Source: Nocardia alba NBRC 108234
GTDB taxonomy: Bacteria > Actinomycetota > Actinomycetes > Mycobacteriales > Mycobacteriaceae
DNA: 64,000 nucleotides
Direction: 5' to 3'
Assembly: GCF_001612665.1 (NCBI RefSeq)
Contig: NZ_BDAX01000002.1
Location: forward strand, 124,001-188,000
How positions within the stretch are numbered: position 1 is the first letter of the stretch; each line of letters opens with the position of its first letter. Below the pieces are notes generated by a model, which did no database searches, had not been told where the DNA came from, and worked only from the letters and a program-made list of their open reading frames with translations. Made by a program: the position numbers and the translations under genes. Below, in pieces: positions 8,343-15,943 of this stretch.

Positions 8343-9128
8343 ATGGGGTGCTATCAGCGCATCATCGTGGGAACCAACGGCTCGCAGGCCGCGCGGACGG
8401 CGGTAGCGGTGGCGGGAGAGTTCGCGACTCGCCTCGGTGTCCCGGTCACCGCGGTGAGTGTGTGGAAGGACGCGGGGCGCAAGGCGAACACCGACGCCGC
8501 ATGGGCCGAAGACAACATCGGGGCGGCCGTCGAAGCCCTGCTCGAAGTCGGCGTGGCCGAGGTCGCCGGTACCGAACTCGACGGCACCCCGGGCGCGTTA
8601 CTGCTCGAGATCGCCGAACGCGAACCCGGCACCTTGCTCGTGATCGGTGGCGGCAGCCTGGGCAGTTCCAAGGCGCGCCTGCTCGGCTCGACAGCCAATC
8701 ATGTTTCGCACCACAGTCAGACCGATGTCGTGTTCACCGCCAAGGTCCCCAAACGCTGGACCACCATGGGGCTCACCACCGACGGATCGGCGAGTTCGCT
8801 GACCGCGGTCCGTCGCGGCTACGAGCTGGCCACGGCCATGGGCGCGCGCCCGTTCCTGGTGACCTCCGCCAAGACCGACGACGACGGTGCCGACATCCTG
8901 ATCGATATCGAAGGTCGGATCGCGGTCGATGACCTGGAACTGTTCGGTCGCGACGTCCTCACCGGGGTCCCCGCGGCCGAGGCCATCTGCAACGCGGCCT
9001 GGAAATACGACCTCGTCGTGATCGGCAACCGTGGCATGAGCGGGCCCGCACGCCTTTTGGGCTCGGTGGCCAACAAGGTGACCCACGATATCGACACCAA
9101 CCTGCTGCTGGTCAACACCACGCACTGA
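8343..9128 (+). CDS. Tandem-domain universal stress protein
   Basis: 261-aa cytoplasmic protein with two UspA domains (about residues 4-133 and 137-260). The second carries the ATP-binding motif GNRGMSGPARLLGSVANKVTH. The first has a related GGGSLGSSKARLLGSTANHVSH. Tandem Usp proteins in mycobacteria (Rv2623 type) bind ATP and act in hypoxia or stationary-phase adaptation. ATG 8343 is preceded by GGAGAG. I do not see a DosR box upstream; instead an inverted repeat overlaps the promoter. A Usp gene close to mshC also occurs in mycobacteria. Confidence 0.9.
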   Translation: MGCYQRIIVGTNGSQAARTAVAVAGEFATRLGVPVTAVSVWKDAGRKANTDAAWAEDNIGAAVEALLEVGVAEVAGTELDGTPGALLLEIAEREPGTLLVIGGGSLGSSKARLLGSTANHVSHHSQTDVVFTAKVPKRWTTMGLTTDGSASSLTAVRRGYELATAMGARPFLVTSAKTDDDGADILIDIEGRIAVDDLELFGRDVLTGVPAAEAICNAAWKYDLVVIGNRGMSGPARLLGSVANKVTHDIDTNLLLVNTTH

Positions 9129-9273
9129 GTTCTGCCCGGCCGCCGCGCCCGCACCCCGATCCGGTGTTTGCTCCGACTTTGCGGGCAACCGCGGAACTTG
9201 CCGGGAACGCGAACTCCGGTCGCCTATGATTGCCGTACGTGCGATGTTCGCCACACAACGGAGTGGACGCCGG

Positions 9274-10692
9274 ATGAATGCTGGAATCGAGGCGGCGGGG
9301 TTCTTCGGCCTGCTCGACTGGGAGAAGACGACCGGTCTGAGCAAGTTCTGGGTCGACATGATCACCATCCCGATCTTCAGCGCCATGGCGGGCCTGATCA
9401 CCAACTGGACCGGGGTGATCATGCTGTTCGCGCCGGTGCGGTTCACCGGGTTCTACGTCCCCGGTCTGAAAGCGCTCTTCCCGCTGCTGCCGCGCAAGGT
9501 ACAGATCCTGCCCACCTTCGCTCCCGGCGGCATCCTCGGCTTCCAAGGCTTCATTCCGGCCCGCTCGGAGAAGATGGCGAGCCTGATGGTCGACAACGCG
9601 GTCGCCAAGATCGGCACCGCCAAGGACTTCTTCGATCAGATGGATCCGCGCAAGATCTCCGCCCAGGTCGCGCTGGTGGCGTTGCCGAACGTGCGCTCGA
9701 TGGTCGACTCCACCATGGTCGCCGAGCACCCGCGTCTGTGGGCCGACATGCCGCCGCGCGCACGCGAAGCCATCTACACGCGGGTCGAGGCCGAGCTGCC
9801 CGCGATCACCGACCGCGCGTTCGATTTCATCGGCGCCAACATCGACCAGCTCCTCGATGTGAAGCTGATGGTGGTCGGCTATCTGCGTCGTCGGCCCGAA
9901 CTGCTCAAGGATGTGATCTACGGGCTGGGCGCCCCGGAATTGCGGTTCATGATCCGCAGCGGGGTGCTCGGGTTCCCGTTCGGGGTGATCGTGGCACTGT
10001 GGTTGTCGCTGCTGCACTACAGCACACCCCACGGCGACACCCCCGCGGTGATCTCGCTGCCCGGTTGGCTCTACGAGGTCCTGCACTTCCTGCCCGCCTG
10101 GGCATGGGTGCTCGCCGGGGGCGCGCTGGTGGGTGTGCTGGTCAACGTCATCGCGATCAAGGTGGTGTTCGAACCCGCTGTGCCGCAGCCGCGCTACCGG
10201 TATCCGTGGCGGGTGGCGAAATTCGCGAAGCGGCAGTACCAGGCCGCGGCGGATCTGGGGCATGCGATCGGCTATCAGATCGTCACCCTCGACGTCGTCA
10301 CCGAGCAACTGCTCGACGGGCCCAGCGGTGACAAGACCCGCGCCGTCATCGCCCATTTCCTCGAGGCCGAGATCGACCGGATCCTGGGTCCGCTGCGCTC
10401 GGTGACCCGGCTCGCGATCGGGCCACGTCACTTCGACGCCATCCAGGCCACCGCGGGCGCGAGCCTGGCCACCGAGATGAAGCCGTGGCTGGTCGAGGAC
10501 ATCGAGTTCTCCCAGACCACCGCGGCCAGCGTCGACCGCCTGGCCACCGAGAAGCTGCGTGAGCTACCGCCGGAGGAGTTCGTCGAAATGCTCTACACCG
10601 CCATCGAACAGGACGCCTGGCTGTTGTACCTGCACGGTGGCGTGCTCGGCGCCTTCATCGGCGCGCTGCACCTGCTGATCTTCGGAGTATGA
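9274..10692 (+). CDS. DUF445 family membrane protein
   Basis: 472-aa protein of the DUF445 family. An N-terminal hydrophobic segment (FWVDMITIPIFSAMAGLITNW), two central membrane segments (about residues 228-250 and 270-300) and a C-terminal LHGGVLGAFIGALHLLIFG helix flank long amphipathic soluble stretches. The family role is unknown. ATG 9274 has GGAGTG upstream; a -10-like TATGAT is at 9225-9230. It ends three bases before the Abi-alpha-type gene, so both are co-transcribed and possibly act together at the membrane. Confidence 0.85.
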   Translation: MNAGIEAAGFFGLLDWEKTTGLSKFWVDMITIPIFSAMAGLITNWTGVIMLFAPVRFTGFYVPGLKALFPLLPRKVQILPTFAPGGILGFQGFIPARSEKMASLMVDNAVAKIGTAKDFFDQMDPRKISAQVALVALPNVRSMVDSTMVAEHPRLWADMPPRAREAIYTRVEAELPAITDRAFDFIGANIDQLLDVKLMVVGYLRRRPELLKDVIYGLGAPELRFMIRSGVLGFPFGVIVALWLSLLHYSTPHGDTPAVISLPGWLYEVLHFLPAWAWVLAGGALVGVLVNVIAIKVVFEPAVPQPRYRYPWRVAKFAKRQYQAAADLGHAIGYQIVTLDVVTEQLLDGPSGDKTRAVIAHFLEAEIDRILGPLRSVTRLAIGPRHFDAIQATAGASLATEMKPWLVEDIEFSQTTAASVDRLATEKLRELPPEEFVEMLYTAIEQDAWLLYLHGGVLGAFIGALHLLIFGV

Positions 10693-10695
10693 GCG

Positions 10696-11523
10696 ATGGA
10701 GCCGACACCTGATCGCGAACCCGGGATCCCCACCGATCTGCTCGGCCTGGCGCGGCTCGCGGGAATGTCGTTGCGCCACCTCGTCGGCACGGTCACCAGG
10801 AGCGCTGTGCACACCGCCACCGACATCGTCGACGATGTCCGCTCGGGCGAACCGATGTCGCAGATTCTCGATGAACGCGTGGCGCTGTTTCGCCGGGCCG
10901 CGTTGAGCGCGCTCGGCCTCACCAGCACCGCCACCGGCGTCTACGGTCCGGTCGACACCGAACTCGACGTCGAGGACCTCAAGGCGATGGGTGACGCGAT
11001 GATCACCGAGGGGTGGGACACCGCGCAGCAGCCACGCGACCTGCACCCCTCGTTCGTGCCTATTCTGCACGACCTGACCCCCGACGAGGCCCGGATTCTG
11101 CGCTTCCTCGCCGTCGCCGGACCGCAGCCCGCGATCGACATCCGCACCAAGGCGCCGTTCGGGATCGGCTCGCAACGATTGGCCGACGGCATCAACATGA
11201 TCGCCGCCATGGCCGGCTGCGCGCTGCCCGACCGTGACCACCACTACCTGGGGAACCTGAGTCGTCTCGGGCTGGTGCGCTTCTCCACCGAGCCGGTCGC
11301 CGACTTCCGTCGCTACGCGTTCCTCGAAGCGCAACCACCGGCGCAGGCGGCCTACAAATCGGTGAAGATGCGAGCGATCAGCTCCTACCGCAGCATCTAC
11401 CTGACGGTCTTCGGAAAGCAGTTCTGCGAAGCGTGTTTCGTGCTGGGTGACTACACCGGGGGCGGTTGGGCCAGCGATGACCGTGGCGACATCTACCTGG
11501 GCAAGGGCCCCCGGTTTCCCTGA
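10696..11523 (+). CDS. Abi-alpha (DUF4393)-type protein
   Basis: 275-aa soluble protein. The core LHDLTPDEARILRFLAVAGPQPAIDIR..., the LSRLGLVR segment and the C-terminal YLTVFGKQFCEACF match the DUF4393 layout. That family was named after a lactococcal abortive-infection protein; the actinobacterial members are uncharacterised. It starts three bases after the DUF445 gene, with its ribosome-binding signal inside that gene, so expression is coupled. Its TGA (11521-11523) abuts the stop of the converging enoyl-CoA hydratase gene with no gap. A defence role is only a family-name inference. Confidence 0.72.
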   Translation: MEPTPDREPGIPTDLLGLARLAGMSLRHLVGTVTRSAVHTATDIVDDVRSGEPMSQILDERVALFRRAALSALGLTSTATGVYGPVDTELDVEDLKAMGDAMITEGWDTAQQPRDLHPSFVPILHDLTPDEARILRFLAVAGPQPAIDIRTKAPFGIGSQRLADGINMIAAMAGCALPDRDHHYLGNLSRLGLVRFSTEPVADFRRYAFLEAQPPAQAAYKSVKMRAISSYRSIYLTVFGKQFCEACFVLGDYTGGGWASDDRGDIYLGKGPRFP

Positions 11524-12180
11524 TCAGTCCCGGTTGCGCAGCGCGTCGAGGACGCCGGCGAACATCACCGATTTGATCGCGGTCATCGTGGTCTGGTCCT
11601 TGCCGCCGAGGGGCGCGACCACAGCCAGTGCGGTGTCGAGGACTTCGTCCTCGGCGGCGGTGGCGTCGACGAGATCCAGCGCCAGGGCGTCGGGGCCACC
11701 GAAGCGGCGGGCCGTGGTCATGGCGGCGACGGCGGTCTTGGGGGTCGTCTTGGCTTGGATGAGCGCGGCCATGCCGTTGGTGAACGGGATGCGGATGTCG
11801 GCCTCGGGGAAGCAGAAGTAGCCGCGGTCGGCGCGCATCACCCGGTAGTCGTGTGCCATCGCCACCATCGCGCCCGCACCGAAGGCGTGTCCGCCGATCG
11901 CGGCGACCGTCGGCATGGGCAGGGTGAGGACCCGGGCGAACAGGGTGTGTACCGCCGCGACGTATTCGGCGGCCCGGTCACCGTTGGCGGTGAGCCAGTC
12001 CAGGTCGAGGCCGTTGGAGTAGATCTTGCCGGTGGCGGTGGTCACCAGCGCGGACGCGCCCTGGGCGATGATCGCGTCGAGGTGGGTGTTCATCTCGTCG
12101 AGGAAATCGGGGGAGAAGCGGTTCTCGCCGTCACCGAGGTCGAGCACGGCGATCGAATCATGGTGGCGCAGTGTGGGCAC
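11524..12180 (-). CDS. Enoyl-CoA hydratase/isomerase family protein
   Basis: 218-aa crotonase-fold protein, at the short end of the family. It has the oxyanion-hole segments IYSNGLDLDWL and IGGHAFGAGAMVAMAHDYRVM and the ADIRIPF segment. It may be an isomerase rather than a hydratase, because only one of the two hydratase Glu positions is evident (FPEADI). It lies 12 bases downstream of the TetR gene on the same strand, so the two form an operon under the palindrome at 12815-12830. The substrate is an unknown acyl-CoA. Confidence 0.86.
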   Translation of the reverse strand: MPTLRHHDSIAVLDLGDGENRFSPDFLDEMNTHLDAIIAQGASALVTTATGKIYSNGLDLDWLTANGDRAAEYVAAVHTLFARVLTLPMPTVAAIGGHAFGAGAMVAMAHDYRVMRADRGYFCFPEADIRIPFTNGMAALIQAKTTPKTAVAAMTTARRFGGPDALALDLVDATAAEDEVLDTALAVVAPLGGKDQTTMTAIKSVMFAGVLDALRNRD

Positions 12181-12192
12181 GGGGTTTCCTTT

Positions 12193-12801
12193 TCAGTGGG
12201 GACCGAGGTCGAGGACGGCACGCACGGCAACACGCAGTTGCGCACGGGCCAGTGGGTCGGTGAGCCGGTCGCGGCGCAGCAGCAGCGCGGTGGGCAGGTC
12301 TACCAGGCAGGTGGTGACGGTGGCGAGGCCGCGGCGGTCGGCGCGACCCCACAGGGCACGCGCGAGCCGGTTGAGCGCGGCGACGAGCGCCTTCTCGGTG
12401 TCGGCGATCTCTTGCGCCAGCGCGGGCGCGAGGTCGCCGGCGAGCAGTTCGGCCCGGTCGACGAGTAGCAGCAGGCGCGCGGAGTCGGGGTGGGCCACGG
12501 CCAGTCGCGCGGGGGCCTCGGCAGCGTCGAGGACCGCGGCGGTGCGGGTTTCGGGGTCGGACGCGGCGACGGCACGGTCGATGTCGGCTGACTGCAGGGC
12601 GAGGAATCGGTGCGCCGCGCGCAGCCAGGTGCGTGCCAGGACAACCTGTCGAGACTGAAATGTGTGATAGAGCGCGCCATTGGATACTCCGGTAGCGGCG
12701 GCGACCGCGCGCACCGTGACAGCGGTGGGTCCGGCGTCGGCCGCGAGCTTCTCGGCGGCGTCGAGCACGATCTGCGGGTCGTGGGTGCGCGGTCGCGGCA
12801 T
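12193..12801 (-). CDS. TetR family transcriptional regulator
   Basis: 202-aa TetR repressor. The N-terminal HTH is VLDAAEKLAADAGPTAVTVRAVAAATGVSNGALYHTFQSRQVVL (about residues 9-54), followed by a helical ligand domain. ATG 12801 begins PRPRTHDPQ, a usual TetR opening; the frame extends to 12876 but those residues are unlike the family. It leads an operon with the enoyl-CoA hydratase-like gene and probably represses it with an acyl-CoA ligand. A matching palindrome sits 13 bases upstream of the start. Confidence 0.88.
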   Translation of the reverse strand: MPRPRTHDPQIVLDAAEKLAADAGPTAVTVRAVAAATGVSNGALYHTFQSRQVVLARTWLRAAHRFLALQSADIDRAVAASDPETRTAAVLDAAEAPARLAVAHPDSARLLLLVDRAELLAGDLAPALAQEIADTEKALVAALNRLARALWGRADRRGLATVTTCLVDLPTALLLRRDRLTDPLARAQLRVAVRAVLDLGPH

Positions 12802-12814
12802 GAACAAAAGTTTA

Positions 12815-12830
12815 CAGAGCGTCTGCTCTG
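12815..12830. promoter_or_regulatory. Palindrome CAGAGC-N4-GCTCTG, probable TetR operator
   Basis: Perfect 6-bp inverted repeat with a four-base spacer (GTCT), 13 bases before the TetR start. Position and symmetry fit an autoregulatory operator for the TetR/enoyl-CoA hydratase operon. Confidence 0.55.
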
Positions 12831-12924
12831 CTATTCCATTCGGATGTGCTTTTGGGCCGCTGTACACGTATTTCATTCCCCCACTTGGTATTTCGTCGTG
12901 TCATCGAGCCGTGGGAACGCAGCA

Positions 12925-12940
12925 TAGATAACGTTATGTA
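12925..12940. promoter_or_regulatory. Near-palindrome TAGATAACGTTATGTA, probable operator of the second TetR gene
   Basis: A perfect ATAACGTTAT core (12928-12937) is extended by matching TA ends. It lies 75-90 bases upstream of the TetR gene at 13015, in the divergent intergenic region. It is AT-rich in an otherwise GC-rich area, as expected for a promoter/operator. Confidence 0.45.
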
Positions 12941-13014
12941 CACGCGAGGGCTCGATACGATGGGGTACTGTTCGGATTCTTCGGCCCTGCCCGCACGAAC
13001 AGAACGGCATCGCG

Positions 13015-13560
13015 ATGTCCCGAGTTGTCACCAAGGAGCAGTACTTCGACACCGCGGTGGTGGTGCTCGCCGAGTTCGGTTTCAAAGGTCTCAATATCGG
13101 GGTGCTGTGCCGTCGCCTCGGCGTCACCAGTGGCTCGTTCTATCACCACTTCGGTTCCTGGCAAGGCTTCGTCGACACGCTGCTCGAACACTGGGAGAAC
13201 CGCCAGATGGTCGAGCTACGCGCGCTCGACGTCGGCCACGGCGACGCCGACGCCGACGTCCGTGCCATGTCGGTACTCGCCAGCGGCCTCGAACACGGCG
13301 CCGAAGCGGCGCTGCGGGCCTGGGCGGCCAACGACGAATCGGTACACGTCACCGTCAAACGGGTCGACGAGTCGCGTCGGCGCACCGTGCACCGCGTCGT
13401 CGACGGCGTCGTCGACGACGCTGAGACCGCCACCGTCGTCACCGAATTCGGCATGGCGATGATCATCGGCTACCAACAGCTCGCCGCCGCAGGCGAATCC
13501 ACCGAACTCGACCACCTACTCGCCGAGTACGCCCGCCTGATCTACTCCCACCGCGGGTAG
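13015..13560 (+). CDS. TetR family transcriptional regulator
   Basis: 181-aa TetR-type protein, short for the family. The HTH is VVLAEFGFKGLNIGVLCRRLGVTSGSFYHHFGSWQGFVDTLL (residues about 15-57), followed by an AANDESVHVTVKRVDESRRR segment common in this subfamily. ATG 13015 directly precedes SRVVTKEQYFDTA. It is transcribed away from the other TetR gene; the target is unclear because the next gene downstream is on the opposite strand. Likely autoregulated through the 12925-12940 palindrome. Confidence 0.85.
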   Translation: MSRVVTKEQYFDTAVVVLAEFGFKGLNIGVLCRRLGVTSGSFYHHFGSWQGFVDTLLEHWENRQMVELRALDVGHGDADADVRAMSVLASGLEHGAEAALRAWAANDESVHVTVKRVDESRRRTVHRVVDGVVDDAETATVVTEFGMAMIIGYQQLAAAGESTELDHLLAEYARLIYSHRG

Positions 13561-13582
13561 CCGGGTGGTCCGGCGCCGATGG

Positions 13583-15868
13583 TCACACTCGTGCGATATC
13601 GAACCGTTCCCAGGGGCCGACCGCGACACGGTCGCACTGTAGCCACGAGTCGCCGCCCTGCGCAGACCAGTAGTGCCCGCCCAACGCCATGAGAGCGCTC
13701 GTGCCGTCGGACGTGCTCAGCACGAACTTCTCCCACGGCCCCAGGGCGGTGGCTCCCACACGCAACCATTCGCCGCCACCATCGAGCGCCGTCACGTACC
13801 GACCATCGTGCGCCCGAATCGACACCACCGTCTTGGCGCCCCACGAGGTGTAATAGGCGAGTTCGTCGATGGTGAAAACGGTGGCGGGAGTGGGCAGATA
13901 CTCGTCGGCGATCAACAGATCAGCGGTCAACGGGTCGTCGCTGACCCGGACGAACCGACCGCCCGAGGCCACGATCCGCGCCTGGTACTGCTTGCGCACC
14001 TGCGCGTCGGTGTGGACGACATCGGGGTCGAACGACCTGGTGATGCGGTGGATCTTGCCGTCGGCCACCGCGAACACATCCAGGACCGTCGCCGAGCGGA
14101 ATACCGCTGCCACGGTGCGGTTGTTCGTTGCCGGTGGCTGGCCGGGAACCCGGATCGGGCCGCCGGTCCACGCGCCGTAGGCGTAGGAGCGCGCGGTCAG
14201 TGGGTTCGCCGCGGCGACGAGTTCGCTCACGCCCGGAGCCGAGCGTGCGGCGGCGATCCCGCCGTCCTCGGACAACCCCACGTCGGGGTGGGGTTCCCAC
14301 GGTGTCGGCCACAGGTTCGGCTGTCCGACGATGGTCCAGATCCGTCCGTCGCCGGGTCCTTCGGTCACCGCACTGACCTGGATCGTGTCCCCGGACAGGG
14401 TGACAGCGGCGAGACTGCCCGCCCGCAGCAGCGCGGGCAGTAGGTTCCACGTCGAGGCGTCCTCGGTCACGGTGGTGTGGGCGACGGCGCCGTCGGCATC
14501 GCCGGCGAACAGTTCGACGCGACCGGGCGCGGTCGCGGCGGCGGCCAGCGACGAACGCTCACTCAACCGGCCGCCGGTCAGGACCTGCCAGTCCGGTGCC
14601 CACCGGCCACCGGTCGACCGGCGGCGGCGCACGAGATGATCGCCCCGGCCGACAACGAACACATCGATCGTGTTCGGCGTCGAGGTGGCGGCGGCGATGC
14701 TGGCACGAGGGTCGAACGCACCGGACTCGGTGAGCCGTTGCCACGGTAGCCACACACCACCGGTGAAACGTGCCTGCAGCACAGCGCCGTCGAGCCCGAT
14801 GACGAACACATCGATCTCGCCCTCGCGCGCGACCGCCGCGATGCGAGCCGCCCGATGCAGCGGCGGGGATTCCAGCACCGACCACAACCGCCACGGATCG
14901 GGCACGACATCGATCTCGGCCACCGTGTCGCCCCCGCCGAGCACGTCGATCCGCAGCGGCGCTCGGCCCAGCCGTGCCGAGGACCCCGGCCGGACGGGGA
15001 GTTGGGCCAGTAGGAATGTCGCACCGCTGCGCGCCAGCTCCTGCGCGACGATCTGGCGTTGCATCCCCTGGCCGGTCAGCGTGCGAAAACCGCGGTCCCA
15101 CAGGCGGGGTGTGCGCAGCGAGATGTAGACGTCGGCGCCGCCGGGAGATACCGAGTGCGCGACAGCGACCACCGGCAGGCCCGTATGGCCTGCGGCGGGC
15201 GTCCCGGCCCAGCGCGCCAGTTGGATACCGGCCGAGGGTTGTCGCGGCACCGCGACGGTGGCCGTGGGGTGGTCCCGGTCGAGCCAGCCGATCGGCACCG
15301 CCGCCGCCGGGCACAGGGCAGGCCCGGTCAGATCGTGGCCCGCTCGCGCGTGCGCCAGGCGTGGCTCTTGCGCGGCCAACGTCCCGACGGAGCCCATGAT
15401 GCAGGTGGGATCGGCGTAGTCGAGGGCGACGTGCCCGTTGAACGTACTGGCATGGCCGCCGGGCTGATGGTTGCGCCGCTGGTAGAAGTGACCGAGCTCG
15501 TGGCACAACAGCGAAGGGCTGAGATGGGCGGCGGCGAACTGGCCGTCGAAGCCGAACTGGCCGCCCGCGGCCGCGGCCCAATCCTGGATCACCACCAGGA
15601 CATCGCCGTGCGTGAAGGGTGCGCCGCCGGCCGCGGCCTTCGCGCGTACCGCGGCGGCGAGTGCGTCGGCGTCGGCGTAGGGCTGATCGATCTCGACGGG
15701 CGGGTGGATCGACCAGGTGAGGTCTTCACGAAACCCGGACATCTCCTGCCAATAACGGCGGACGTCCTCGCCGCAGGCCAGCAGCCACGCATCGGTGAAC
15801 GTGTGTGCTGACCGCGTGGCATCGCCGATCAGGGTGGCAATCACAAAGACGAAGCGGGTGGGCGCCAT
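13583..15868 (-). CDS. Multidomain metzincin-like / beta-propeller / fascin-like protein
   Basis: 761-aa protein, not closely recognised. Residues about 1-165 look like a metalloprotease: HELGH at 123-127, His134 (one residue later than the metzincin third ligand), and DPTCIMGS at 153-160 resembling a Met-turn. Residues about 340-640 hold repeated blade-like units (GEIDVFVIGLDGAV..., NTIDVFVVGRGDHL..., GRVELFAGDADGAV...) as in lectin-type propellers of the DUF346/PLL sort. Residues about 690-761 resemble a fascin/beta-trefoil unit (VSIRAHDGRYVTALDGGGEWLRVGA... with WSAQGGDSWLQCD). No typical signal peptide is seen. It may act on glycans or proteins outside the cell; this is inference. Confidence 0.7.
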   Translation of the reverse strand: MAPTRFVFVIATLIGDATRSAHTFTDAWLLACGEDVRRYWQEMSGFREDLTWSIHPPVEIDQPYADADALAAAVRAKAAAGGAPFTHGDVLVVIQDWAAAAGGQFGFDGQFAAAHLSPSLLCHELGHFYQRRNHQPGGHASTFNGHVALDYADPTCIMGSVGTLAAQEPRLAHARAGHDLTGPALCPAAAVPIGWLDRDHPTATVAVPRQPSAGIQLARWAGTPAAGHTGLPVVAVAHSVSPGGADVYISLRTPRLWDRGFRTLTGQGMQRQIVAQELARSGATFLLAQLPVRPGSSARLGRAPLRIDVLGGGDTVAEIDVVPDPWRLWSVLESPPLHRAARIAAVAREGEIDVFVIGLDGAVLQARFTGGVWLPWQRLTESGAFDPRASIAAATSTPNTIDVFVVGRGDHLVRRRRSTGGRWAPDWQVLTGGRLSERSSLAAAATAPGRVELFAGDADGAVAHTTVTEDASTWNLLPALLRAGSLAAVTLSGDTIQVSAVTEGPGDGRIWTIVGQPNLWPTPWEPHPDVGLSEDGGIAAARSAPGVSELVAAANPLTARSYAYGAWTGGPIRVPGQPPATNNRTVAAVFRSATVLDVFAVADGKIHRITRSFDPDVVHTDAQVRKQYQARIVASGGRFVRVSDDPLTADLLIADEYLPTPATVFTIDELAYYTSWGAKTVVSIRAHDGRYVTALDGGGEWLRVGATALGPWEKFVLSTSDGTSALMALGGHYWSAQGGDSWLQCDRVAVGPWERFDIARV

Positions 15869-15943
15869 CGCACTGCTTCCGTTGTCGTAGCGAGGATCTC
15901 CCTCTGCTATCGCGCGTCGGCCCGCAGCTATTAATGGCGGTGG

